Shown here piece after piece: positions 36,601 through 52,541 of a stretch of 64,000 bases of DNA. The DNA lies in the NCBI RefSeq assembly GCF_043641665.1, contig NC_092198.1:6632501-6696500 (forward strand), in the 5' to 3' direction. The notes beneath the pieces are model-generated. The model saw only the letters and a list, made by a program, of their open reading frames with translations, was not told where the DNA came from and did not search any database. The stretch comes from Enoplosus armatus (taxonomy: Eukaryota > Chordata > Actinopteri > Centrarchiformes > Enoplosidae). Every line of letters starts with the position of its first letter. Position 1 is the stretch's first letter. Position numbers and translations under genes: made by a program.

Positions 36601-39600
36601 ACGGTAACCTTTACCATTATTTATCTGAGTCTGAATTCATAAAATATATAGACAGATTTAAATAAGAATATAAGAATTAAATTATTAATGAAGAAAACAA
36701 AATAAATAATAAAACCCAAAATTTTTGTCTCGAGTATACCATTGTTTAATTTTGGTTAATTTTGTCCCCCTGGAGTACATCTGCAATCTTGTTTCCTTAT
36801 ACCATTATTTTTTTATTATTCTTTTGCCATTTTGTTTTTACAAATCCCCCTATCTGAATGAGCTGTAACTCCATAGTGGCTGTTGAGATACCTACAATAA
36901 TGAAGCTACAGACATCACTGAATCATTTTGTCATCGATAGCTTGACCAGATTCACATCATAGGTATCTGAAATCCATTCAGGAGTAGTCGTAGGAACTTT
37001 TAGTGCAACATTTTTTAATTCCAGATAACTTTAGATGTCTCCAGTATAATCAATGTGACTTGCCAAACACCCACTTCACCTCAAGTGCATTTTGCCCCTC
37101 TTTTTGTCAAAAGGCACCATCGCAGACTCTAAGTCTGCCGACTGCATTAATCCACAGTAATCTGTCTTCAAAGTGGTGCTGCAAAACTATGGGGAACACA
37201 GCGCTGTCAACAGCAGTTAGCTGGCTCGTCACCAATCCCTGCTCCTTTATTTAAATCTAGTCCCACTGTTCCCTCTTGCAGACTAAATGAGAGGTAGAGC
37301 TTTTGTGCTTTGGCTCTGATTTCCTCCGGATTAGAAGTCGCCGTTCATAATGTGCCTGACTGGCTGTTCCAGACCACTTTAATTGGTCGAAACAAACACA
37401 CACAAAAACGTCTATATGCAGACAAAGAAACAATCGTATATAATTCTCCTTACAGTAAGTAAATGTGCTCATGCAAACACTAATGCACATGCACCATCTC
37501 CAATAGCAAAAGAGGGATAGTCCACATCAGCAGAAACCGAGACCAACAGCTCCTAAATAGCCCACGCTATACCTTCAAGCAGCTGTAGCATCGGGCTACT
37601 GAAGTGTAATCAAAAGCCTCGGTCCGCCTCAAGGTCAATTCATCAGAGAAGTTATCACGCCTGAATTATACATGACAGCTTCTGTAAACCATAAATGTTG
37701 AATATCCCGCTTGCACACAAGAAATGACACAGAGAAAAAGATGGAAAATGAGAGAGAAAGAGATTACGGAGAATAGTGGCTGAGCAACCAGCCACTTAAA
37801 ATAAAATGTCAGTGGGGTGAGATGGTTTTTTATGCCGAGGCAAATGGATTCAAGACAAACGTAAATAAAAGGAGAGTTCATGCTCAAATGCACTGCACGC
37901 ATCCACATCCAGAGATAGAACAACTACACAGTCAACATAAATTATGTACAGTGCAAACAAACATCAGCAAACGTTGGCATGGATACAATCAGATCGAAGT
38001 AGCAGCAATATATTTTACTGCTACATGCTAACAGCTCGACAACATACAATCTATACTCTCATTTTTTCTTGTTTTGGGACCTGACCTGACCTGAGAATAA
38101 GGTGATAGGAGCTCATCTTATTCACATCTGCTACTCAAGATGGAGCCTTCAGCTGTCAAGTTCCAGTGTCAGACTCTTGCTGTGAACCCAAACGAGCAAA
38201 TCAATAGCGTATCGAGTGAGGTCAGCCTCCTTGAACTCTCTTGCTCCGCTGCTTCACCAGCTTGCTGTGGCTCTCTCTGCCTCCCCCTCGCTCACGAGGG
38301 CGTTTCATCTCACCAGAGAAAGAATCAAAATTTGAGGGGCTGATAACCAGTTAAGCAAAGGCTACCAGAAGTGTGTCGGAGCCTGAACACACACACACTA
38401 GCTACTGATATATTAAACACAGCATTTTCTATTGAATATACATCATGTCAATAAGTCAAGCACAACTGGGCAGGAAACGGATCTGAATATTGTTTCAAGT
38501 TCTTAAACAACGTGAAATGCACAAGTGACCTAATGCCAGAGATTTAAGCGCTCAAAATGGAGCCAATAATGTAGGTGCATAGAAAGTCAAATCAAATACT
38601 CATTCAAAGTATTCAAGAATTTCAAACCATGAACTCGAGAGCTTTATGGTCGAGATTGACGTGTCCTTTGAACTAATTCATGAGCAATAGAAGAATGAAC
38701 TGCTTAAGGGAAAAAAATCTATTCATTTCTAGTTTGAGAGTTAACTCACTTTATTTCTCCATTCCTCTTGCAGCTACAGTATTCTCATGATTTCATTCCT
38801 AACACTGGACCAGAGTCACATTGGTGAAGATTAAAACGAAATGTGCCTTCGTTGAGGTTGCCACGCCGAGTAGCCAATCGACTATCGATTTTCACTTGTG
38901 TGGGGGGGGGTGAAGCTGTGTAGAGCAGAGTGATGGCGGAGGGGACGCTGGGCGACAGCAAGCGAGGCTCAAATTAAAGATTTTCCGTCCATGAAATGAA
39001 AAAAGGCCAACAGGGCCAATAGAGTGGCTCCTGCTGAGTGGACGCACACACAAGCACTGCTCCTCTCTCACACGTAAATACACACCCTTCACAGACACTA
39101 CATCAGCGCACACCCTTACGTCTACTCACGGTATATCCTTGTGCAGTTGACAGGAGGAGTTATGGCACTCTGCGTGAGGGAGGGAATAACACTGACAGTG
39201 ATGACATTATCCCTGCCCCTCTTTTGTTAGGAAACTGCAGCGTATTGTCTCATAAATAAAGGCGAGGCTCCATTAAGACCAACGACTGTATCCATCCACC
39301 CCTGTCTCTCATTATAAGGCCATCTGCATCCATCGACACACGCATCCCTCCTGGCAAGGCCAAGCCGGGGCCCATCAGAGACAGGAGAGCCGGCAGCGCT
39401 TCATCGCCGGGCCCCGCCAATACAGCCTGTCTTGCCTTGATGAGGTCATAAAGATAGTAATAGCATGTGCGCTGACACACACGGGCTGATGGAGGCGGAC
39501 ACACACCTTTGGAATTCTGTTGTATTTTGTGCTGGATAACAACAGGGCTCAACTGAGGAGCACACACGCCTCCATTTCTGTTTACCCTCATCGTTCTTTA

Positions 39601-39932
39601 GCAAGCTTTTCTGCCCAGTCTCTCCGGTCAAAACGTATAAACAAGTGTCTCTTCAGCTGGAAAATGGCCTCTGTTCTGCCCACACACACAAACACACATA
39701 GCGTTGCTGAGAATAAAACCAGCCGTCCTGCCTCGCTCGCAGCCTGTCGGCTTGCTGCTCGTCTCCCTGTGCAAGCCTGTGCTCAATCATTGATGAGGCC
39801 GGGTCCTCTGGTACGAATGAAAGGACCAGGCAAAGGAGTGCAATCACCATTAGTCTGTAGAAGAAGCATTAGTGAGAACCACTTATTAAAAAAAATCTCC
39901 CCATCCTCAGGCAGATACTAATGGTGCAGAGA
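33667..39932. other. intron, no gene seen
   Basis: AT-rich unique sequence; ATTAAAGATACAGTATGCAA at about 33731 may be a repeat remnant. Candidate element at 35590. The GC-richer block 39285-39500 (GGGGCCCATCAGAGACAGGA, CTTCATCGCCGGGCCCCGCC) stands out and may be conserved, but no exon is recognised. Confidence 0.45.
35590..35800. promoter_or_regulatory. candidate conserved non-coding element
   Basis: Contains TACTTAATTATCTCTCTAAT, GCATTTAATTACTCGG and GGTAAATGGATTTAATG, then CpG-containing GCTACGGCGATGATATGCAG. A mix of retained CpGs and TAAT cores is unusual for decaying intron. It lies upstream of the beta exon, inside the presumed alpha intron. Confidence 0.3.

Positions 39933-39976
<44 letters not shown>
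39933..39976. repeat. (AC)n microsatellite, imperfect at the left
   Basis: AC repeat with ACATACACATAC variants at its left end, then pure AC. Confidence 0.9.
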
Positions 39977-39978
<2 letters not shown>

Positions 39979-40729
39979 AGCACTAGGAACACACAAGAAA
40001 CTTCCCGTGAAACAGTGATAGAGGGGAACGGACGTGAGAGGCTCGTACAGTGTGTTTGTGTTTGAAACATGTTTGTTCTGCAGTTATAAAGAGTGCGGTG
40101 TTGTATCTGTGCATGCAGACACACAGAAACACAAGTGACATGGTATAGCTGCAGCAACTGTCTGGGTCTCCGGCCCGCCATTACCATTTATTAATATCAT
40201 TTTGTTATGCTGTGTCCCCTCTTACTCGCTTTCAGCCTCTCCGTCTGCCCCCCCCCACCCTCCCAGTTCACCATGCAGTCAGATCTCTGCGTCTACCCCT
40301 GCCTGTTCCCCCTCATTCACACCAGGCTCTGGGGCACTCTGGGACAATAATGCCAAAGCACTGCCAGAGGCGGCCAGAGAATGAGAGCTCATTTTCCCCT
40401 CCATTTCAGTGAGACCTCTCTCGCTCTCTCTCTTTCTAACAGCTCGGAAGAAAAAGGAAAAAAAACAGGAAAACAACAGGAAGAAAAAAGACGGACATTT
40501 AATTCGCTTTTATATTTATACCCGGAGTTTCGTGCTGCAGAGGCTGTCTAGGTGTGCGTAAACCAATGTATAGGACACTCAAAAGACTGAAGCGTAGTTA
40601 ATCTGTCACTGAATAAACGCGCGAGGACATTAGCACACATCACTTTCCACTTTCCCAGCCTGAGCAGGTATAAATAATTAACACCCATCACCAACTACCA
40701 ACTCTCGCTCATCTCCACCGATTTCATGG

Positions 40730-41290
40730 CTCAACTTTTTTCACCTTTGCTAGCACAGAGTAAAGGAGTAAACAGAGTGCAGAATGTCTTTATTATAGAT
40801 GTGCACTTGTGTGTGTGGCGGGGAGCCGATGGGGTGACGGGGGGGGGAGGGAGTGATACTGGGGGGGAAGCTAGGCTCAGCACTGTTCGCTGCTGAGCTC
40901 TCGGTAGGCCTGCCTGGGGTTCACTCTCCATATTACTGGATCAGAGGCCTGCGTGGTGAACTCTTCAACTCCATGCTGAGTGAGCGCATGAGCCGGGCAG
41001 GCAGGCGTAGCCCTCCCAAGCTTGAGCTGTAGCCCTGAGATAGCCCCCCCACCCTCACCCTTTTTTTTTTCCTGCACGTAAACACAGACACGAGGCCAAT
41101 CTGGTGGAGGGAAGCTGCACTTGGCTGATAAAGTGCTACCCTGAGTGAACCGCGAACCTCTGCGCCTCCTCACTCTTGTTTCTCTCCCGCACTCACACTC
41201 GTTCTCCTGCTTGCCCGCCGCCGAGCCTCTCTGGCCCACTCTCCACCTCGCGGTTATATGAGGTGTTAAGAGGCGGGTGCCATGTTGGTC
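40730..41290. other. GC/CpG-rich segment without recognisable gene
   Basis: GC-rich compared with the flanks, with CpG clusters near 40985-41010, 41140-41170 and 41215-41260, and G- and C-runs. A 140-codon minus-strand frame has a biased, basic, low-complexity composition and no recognisable domain. It may be a small CpG-island-like regulatory region. Confidence 0.25.
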
Positions 41291-45412
<4,122 letters not shown>

Positions 45413-46215
45413 CAGTGTTGGGGAAGCTACTGCAGTTAGTAAAGCTACAGGAAGTAGTTAAGCTACAGCGACACTACACTTCTTTGGAAAGTAGAAAGCT
45501 AAACTACAAGCAACTACAAGAAAATGTAGCTTCACATGTTCAAACTATTTCACATCAAGTGTAACAAGAAGCACCTATTCAGTTATATCGTTAATTATAA
45601 TTATTATTATCACTTATTATCATCATGATCATCATATTATTATTACTATTATCATCATTATTACAGTTAATGTATTAAACAAATTACATTAGTATCCCAG
45701 TTTTGATTCTTATACTTGTTTTGATTATATCCAGGATTTGACATTTACAGAGACCTGGTTATTCATATGCTCATAACAATATTGAGGTTTCTGATTATCT
45801 GGCAGCAGGTGTGATCTTGATTCCTCAATATCTCACTGTTTCTGAGGATGAACAGTTCCCGGTTTCAATTGCATATCCAGGTTCCTGAAAAACCGGGATA
45901 AAGGCTTATCCAGGTTTCTGAAAACAGCGACGTAACCGCGATACTCAAAAAAAAACTGATGGGGATACTTCTGTGTATATAAATACTCCAGTGTACAGCA
46001 GTACACTTCACTGATGACTGGAGGGCACATTTATTACACAATTACCAAATAAAGGGGTTCTTTTATGCTGTATGACTACTATTTGGCCCCACCTGCAGTA
46101 GGAGGTCAACAGGACGGAGCAGAGAGTGAGAAATTCTGAAAACATCTACGCTACCGGGAAATGTGGTGAAGCTAGTAGCCTTGCTAGACGTAGCGCCTGC
46201 TACTCACCAACGCTG
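45413..46215. mobile_element. non-autonomous hAT-like DNA transposon (MITE), about 800 bp
   Basis: The left end reads CAGTGTTGGGGAAGCTACT and the right end ...CTACTCACCAACGCTG, which are inverted counterparts, as in teleost hAT elements beginning CAGTGTTGGGGA. The flanking 8-mers actttcag (45405-45412) and atttccaa (46216-46223) agree at 5 of 8 positions, plausible as a decayed 8-bp target duplication. The interior holds repeated GTAGCT-like motifs near the ends, an ATT/ATC-rich stretch (45590-45665) and a duplicated motif TATCCAGGTTYCTGAAAA near 45879 and 45918. No transposase is present, so movement would have needed an autonomous relative. Confidence 0.8.
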
Positions 46216-49200
46216 ATTTCCAATGAAAGTCATAGTCTTGATGATTTACAAGAATAAAAAAAAAACATTTAACATGAACATAACATGAAGTTCTTCATTT
46301 ATTAAAATGCATAGATTCCAGGCTGTGATGGGGAATAATCTTGTTAAAAAATGACCAGAGTGCACCTATGCAAATTCAAGCCAACCGTCAAGATATATGT
46401 TCTGACATCTCCAGGGAGCATGTGTAGCCTAATTTGCAACACGGTGAGGTGACACATGGATGTGAGTGGGGAGGGAGAGCCGTTGTGGCCTGTGGCACAG
46501 CTTCCACCCCACCCCCCCTCCCTCAGCCTCTCCCTCCGCTTCTGTCTCTCGTGATCTCTCTCAAGCTTGTTTCCTGTCCTACCTTCCCCTTTAACTTTTC
46601 TCTCTGCCCTTCTGTCCGCCACTGTCCCCTCAACTCCTCCTCCCCACACCCCCTCCTCTGTTTCCTGTCCAACCTCCTCCATGAGTGAGGCAGGAGATGC
46701 TGGGAGGTGTACTGATGGTGATGATGATGGTGACGATGTCCTCTTGGTGTACTGTGTTTGTGTAAATGAACTTGTATGGGAATGAAAAATGAACAAGCCG
46801 CTCAACTTATAACTGTTCTCTGCCATATGGTTTACTTTCATTTACATTCATTAATGTAGGTGACTGACATTTTGTACTGATGCAATACATTTGAATTAAC
46901 ATAAGTAGCAACCTTAAAAAATAGTATATGTTGCTTTTGGCTCCTATTCAATATTAGTAACTGCATCCTTAAAACAGAAGACAAACATAAACAAATCGTG
47001 CTTACTGAGGTTGATTGCCTAAAAATGCCTCTGACTTCCTCTCAGCTATTTTTGATGTAATTTACCATTTGATACACTTTCAATTTGCTCCGTTTCAACA
47101 TGGCCTAAAAGCACAGACTTGAAATGAAAACAAAGCCGCCGTCTGAGCAACCTACATAGCATCTCCCACCTATTTTCCAGTTTTCATCTCGCTCCAAATA
47201 TGGCTTGGAGAGGGCAGCATTCATCACTTGCCAGTGGCACGTCCTAATGAAGCCGTCGTTTGTCTGCCTAATGGCACCTGGGCTCCCATCTGTCACTGGC
47301 AAGCCAGTGCAGAGACACGCGGCATTCACCTTGCCAGCTCTCGTTCGCTGACGGAGAGGGGATCACGTCCGACCTTACCCCGTGTGTGTCTCTTTTTGCA
47401 TGCTGTGAAATCCCTGTAACAACACTACTGTGCAACGTGGCCTCTTGCACTCGGCCCGCTGAGTGTTTTTGGCCAGGAGAAAGTGTGCCACTGCCTCCGT
47501 GCCACAGCTCCCCAGTGTGGCTCGGACAGGGAGTGTGACATATGTCTGTGTTGTCAGGAATGTGGGGTGGGTGTGCGTCTTTGCAGCTCGACAGCTGGAG
47601 CTGGGCTCAGCGGCCTCTCTTAGGGGAGCACTTCATGGCTCTTGCGTCTACTACACTGCCATGGCCTGAAGGCTGGTTTGACAACAGTTAACCTTGGATT
47701 TATCTAGCCCAATGCTCCCACAGCTCACAAGCACAGAAACACCCATGTGTTACACACACGTACAAAACAGGCACATACAGTTTATGTACTGTACACACTG
47801 AACCAGCATACTTCAAAGCCCCACTGTACAGTTTTCACACCCCTGTAGAGAAACATGCATGCAAACACACTTCAAAAGGAATACACCTCTCACAATGTTA
47901 CGCATAGAAGCATCATGCACACATGTACACATATATACACATATGGCATCTTCTAACCACAACGAAGGCTGCCAATCATCACTTTTTAGGCTTACCAACT
48001 GAGTCATCCACATTTTTTTTATCCTACTTAAGTATTTTTAGTGTAAAAATCCTCTTTCCCATTCACTCTCCCAGTTTGCCATCGCTTAGCCAGGCTTATT
48101 CGTGTGCCTTCGTGCCGGGGGGTGAGGGGGAAATCCATTACATTACTTTATGATGCTACATCTGTTTAGCCATCCCTGCAAATTAAAGCACCTCCAAGCA
48201 GGCTCATCGCTCAGCACACTCAATTAAAATGGCTCTGCCATGCGCACAGATATGCTTCCTACACTACAATATATATTTTTTTTGCTTTTAGTCTGCTTGC
48301 TGTTGGGGTGCAGCGGAAAAGGACTGAGATGAAGTAAGATAGATAAGCATGGAGAAGAGGACGTTTGTCATGTTAGTAAGTACATTACCGTTCTATTACC
48401 GCTCTGTGCGCGCACTAAAGCCTGGAGGACGTGCAGCAGCGAGGCCAGGCATGTGAATGTATGTGTAGCATATCCCTGAAAGTATTACATATCTATATGC
48501 ACTGATGTATGCTTGTGTGTATCTGTGTGTGCACTCCTATGTATGCTCACCTTGGAACCATCTGCATTAACAAATCGGTCTACTTCAACCTGATGCATCA
48601 GTATGCATGAGGCTGTATGCAAATGATTCCAACAGCAAAAGTCAATTGATGGTATTTTGTTTTCCTGCAGAAATTTGCAATAAAAGCGAATATTTATATG
48701 GCAAATTAAAAACATCCTATTTTGTTATTTTACAGTATGCTTCTCAGAGCAACCTAATCTTGATGTTTTGACTGTACTTGCTTAATTATTTCAGTAAATC
48801 TGATCCGGTTTAATTAGTTCCATAAATCTTTCAGCAGATCAAGGCTTAGTTATGGCCACTGGACATATCACCGGGTCCCACTGTGGCACAAGGATTTGTG
48901 GAAGAGAAAGTGAAAAAGGCACAGTGAGATATTTTTAAGGAAGAGGATTGTGTTTGGTTCTAACGTTCTGGGACTCAGGGGCTGAAAAAAAAAAAAAAAA
49001 CATGCTCCATGGGCTACAATCTCTCTGTCTCGCTTTCTCTTTCTCTCTTTCACAGACCTCTACCTTATTGAGTCTGACAATGGACAAGAGCAGCATGGTG
49101 AAAAGTAATTATGAGGAAAAACTGCATAGCTGCCCACGCAATCATCTGTGTCAGAGGCCACACAACGAAACACAGGGCTTGCTTAAATGAGCCTGACAAG

Positions 49201-50587
49201 CCCAGAGAATATTAATTTTCTCTCCCCTGATTTTATCTCCTCGCACATGTATTATTAAACCCTTTCTCATCAAGGCCACAATATGGAAATGATGAATGGT
49301 CGTCCAGATTGGCAATGTGGTTCCAAGAGGTGTGTGTGATACAGGGGGGAGGAAGGAGGAGGGGTGAGCCAGAGGTCAGACACACACATACAAACACAGT
49401 GAGAGCAAAAAGTCACACACACACATACAAAGACGCTCCTCCTGGGTAGCTAACCCTGCAGGAGACGGCCTGAGCGGTCTGATTGGGGTGCTGACCAAAA
49501 TGAGATGGTAGACGCCCCTTTGCCCTAACAGTGAATGGCAGGGACACAGCCTGAAATAACCGCCTCTTATGTGCCCTCACAAAAACACACAAAAACGTAC
49601 ACAGAATTGCCCACACGCACCAAAAGTCCAAAAGGAGTCAGAAGTTAGAATTACAGGTTTGCACTCCTGATTGCAGACCCCTCGGAGTGTGCAGGCTTTG
49701 CCAGCTCCATGCAGGTATACACAGTCTCATTACACACTGTTCAGGACCAATCAGTACAACTCCGGGTTTGGAGGAGGATTATAGCAGGCGTACCGTTTCA
49801 ACAGAGGGAAATATATACTTTAAAAAAGGCAGTCACCTTGCTTTCCACCTTAAATAAAAATCTGGAATATGATCTCCCACTTCAATCTGAGCATCTTAAC
49901 TTTCACATTGACACACATCTACGTTTTGTTCTGCAAAATGCTCAGTGTTAGTTGGCATTGTTACTTAAGGTACTGAATCCCTGTTGTTAAGAAGTCAAGT
50001 AAAAATGCAAGGCTGTGAAAGTCCATATTCCACTCTGTGTGGTTTATTTTTCTGAAGGGGAAGGTTGTTTACACATGAGAGGAGCTATCGATCTTTGAGT
50101 CATTCCCAGGGTGGATGGTGTGCCACTCAACGCACGGCAGATGAGAATGATATGATCTGGAAGTACATTTTTGCGCAACATAAATTATTATTGTGAAAAT
50201 AGTACAGCACACGGCGTCGTAGTTTATAGTGAGCCATTCGGGGACAAATGTATTGTGACTAATAGGATGGTACATTGTGTTAATGTCAGGACGATCCATT
50301 TAAATTATGGAAAGCAAACAGCAGCTATATGTGTGAGATCATAACATATTCTGTTAGCATCATTATGCAGGGAAATAGAGATGGCAAATAATGTGTCTCC
50401 ACGCTTTGGATCTGTCTAATCTTCATGTATTAAACATATCATTTCCCTCCTTATGGCCCCGCTCCGACTTGCATCCCCGTGCGATTATCTATCTCAGCTG
50501 TCAATCTTCTACCACTGGAGTTTATATGAGCATGTAACAATGCAGGAACGCTGTACACATATGTGCATGAGAACACCCACCCACACG

Positions 50588-50590
<3 letters not shown>
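46216..50590. other. intron, no gene seen
   Basis: The 165-codon minus-strand frame at 46344-46841 is Glu/Arg/Gly-rich low complexity over a CT-rich tract and is not a gene. The block 47105-47360 is repeat-free with paired hairpin-forming motifs. A-run at about 48985-49000. Confidence 0.45.

Positions 50591-50646
<56 letters not shown>
50591..50646. repeat. (AC)28 microsatellite
   Basis: 56 bases of pure AC, preceded by an imperfect CACCCACCCACACGCC stretch. Confidence 0.95.
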
Positions 50647-50651
<5 letters not shown>

Positions 50652-52497
50652 TGAAGCAGATATGGCTTCACCGGAATACTACATGATGATGAGAGGCTTC
50701 CAGAGATGCAGCGAACATGAGAGGAAAAAAAAAAGAAAAAAAGAGAGAGAATCGTTTCTTTCATCTGATATCACAACAGATCCTAGCGAGGGGGAATGTG
50801 CTGTAGTAGATGTGGGTTGGCTGAAAAGATATGGGAGGAACATGATGTAGCTAGAATTAATAGCAAGGCTGCCGTTTGAAAGGCTTCATTGAGTTTCTCT
50901 CTACCGAGTCCTTACTGACATCTCAAAAGTAACTTGTGGAAATAAAAAATAATCAGGACCTAGTTTAACATATACAGTAAGATACATTAGGAATTCAAAA
51001 ATGCATTCACTATCTCTAAAATTTCTCAAACATCAACTCAGTCGTCACCATTTATTGTATAACCAGACAAAGAGTCTACAGCCATGCTAGCATCTCCATG
51101 TGGCAGTACTTTGAGCTAAATGCTGACATCAGCATGCTAACATGCTCACAATGACAATGCTAACATGCTGGTGTTTACCAGGGAATGTTTAACATTTTTA
51201 CCATCTTCGTTTAGTATGTTAGCATGCTAACAGTATTCAATTAGTACAAAACACAAAGTAATTACTAAGGAATGTCATTACTTTTGGAAAATTTTGACCT
51301 GATGGTGGCGCTAGACAAAAAGTCGGGGGAACACCAACATTATCACAATTCATCTTGTGGGGAACATATTGATGGACCAACTGACAAACCAATTGTTAAA
51401 TTGTAATTGTTACAGCTGCGCCACTAGAGGAAAATGTTTTTCACAACTGAAACCCACAGATTAAGATGAAAGTTGATGCTTTTTGAATAGATTTTTTTGC
51501 CACGTCACTGAATTGGCTTTGGTGTTTAGCCGGCCACATTACACTGAAATAGAAACGTGTTTTGGAAAAATGAATGACAGAAATATTTTGAAATATTAGT
51601 TTCCTTCGATTGAACTGTTTCACAAAAGCATAAATGTAATGTGAAGGGTTTCGATTGCATCACACTACATGTAGGTAAACAGTGTTTCAAACAGTGGATT
51701 TATTCACTACAAATTGTGTAGAAAAAATTGTGCTACAGTATATTACTGCATTCGTTTTTTCCTATTATTATTATTATTTTAACTGCCCGTGTTCACACAA
51801 GCAGCCCTCTTGGTATGACATATCAGTTGCTATCACAGAACAATCTCTTCCACAGAGTTATCTATCCCCTGGCTTCTTCACAGTCAATAAACCCCTGGAT
51901 GAGTCTCTGCACTCCAAAGTAACTTTCCTTTTTTTTTTTTTACATCATATTTTCATTTCAGGGAATTACAAGTAAAGCTTAAACTATTGTTTAAACGTGT
52001 TTTAAACAGACCAAATGGAAGTGGTTCTATTGTCTCAATGCTTGTACAGAGTGAGAAACTGAGGAAAAAGGCACCTTAAATTTCATTTCACTCAACATTT
52101 TACCTGCAGGAAAAAAGATCATACAAATTCCCATCTAGCCTTATTGCCAATAAACAAGAGTTGAACTTTTACATCTCAATAGTTTCATTGGATCCATTTA
52201 TATCTCCATGAAATCCCCATAAGGGGTTGCACCTTTTCACTTTTTTAAATTTCATTCTCAACAAAGCTGCACATCAGTATTTATTTCTGGGTAAAGAGGC
52301 CAGGAGTATTCACTAATTTAAATTGAAGTGTGCTGAAGCAATAGGATAGACTTAACCTTTGGGAACTGAAATTTAGCAGTGATTCACAGCAGCCCCCTCA
52401 ACCATTTAACCCTCATACACAGAGATTTACATACCCCACGTGGATATTTGTGCAGACACACATCAAGCCTGTCTCTCCAGAATACACTGTATGGAAG
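50647..52497. other. intron around the 51-kb repeat
   Basis: Apart from the repeat at 51078, AT-rich unique sequence with an ATT run at about 51765-51779 and a T-run at about 51930. No exon recognised. Confidence 0.45.
51078..51398. repeat. medium-copy teleost interspersed repeat (GCATGCTAACATG family)
   Basis: Blocks seen in order: ACAGCCATGCTAGCA, ACTTTGAGCTAAATGCT, CAGCATGCTAACATGCTCAC, AATGCTAACATGCTG, TTAGCATGCTAAC, AAACACAAAGTA, TTTTGACCTGATGGTGGCGC, AAAAGTC and ACAATTCATC. I recognise these as a widespread percomorph repeat family, probably a non-autonomous DNA transposon. The right part is shortened. No coding capacity. Confidence 0.65.
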
Positions 52498-52509
52498 TGC
52501 GCGCGCACA

Positions 52510-52540
<31 letters not shown>
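52498..52540. repeat. (GC/AC)n compound microsatellite
   Basis: GTGCGCGCGCACACGCGCAC leads into pure AC. Alternating purine-pyrimidine with GC steps favours left-handed (Z) DNA. Confidence 0.9.

Positions 52541-52541
<1 letters not shown>

Noticed and set aside
46344..46841. 165-codon minus-strand open frame
   Set aside because: Glu/Arg/Gly-rich low complexity encoded by a CT-rich tract; no domain, no splice context.
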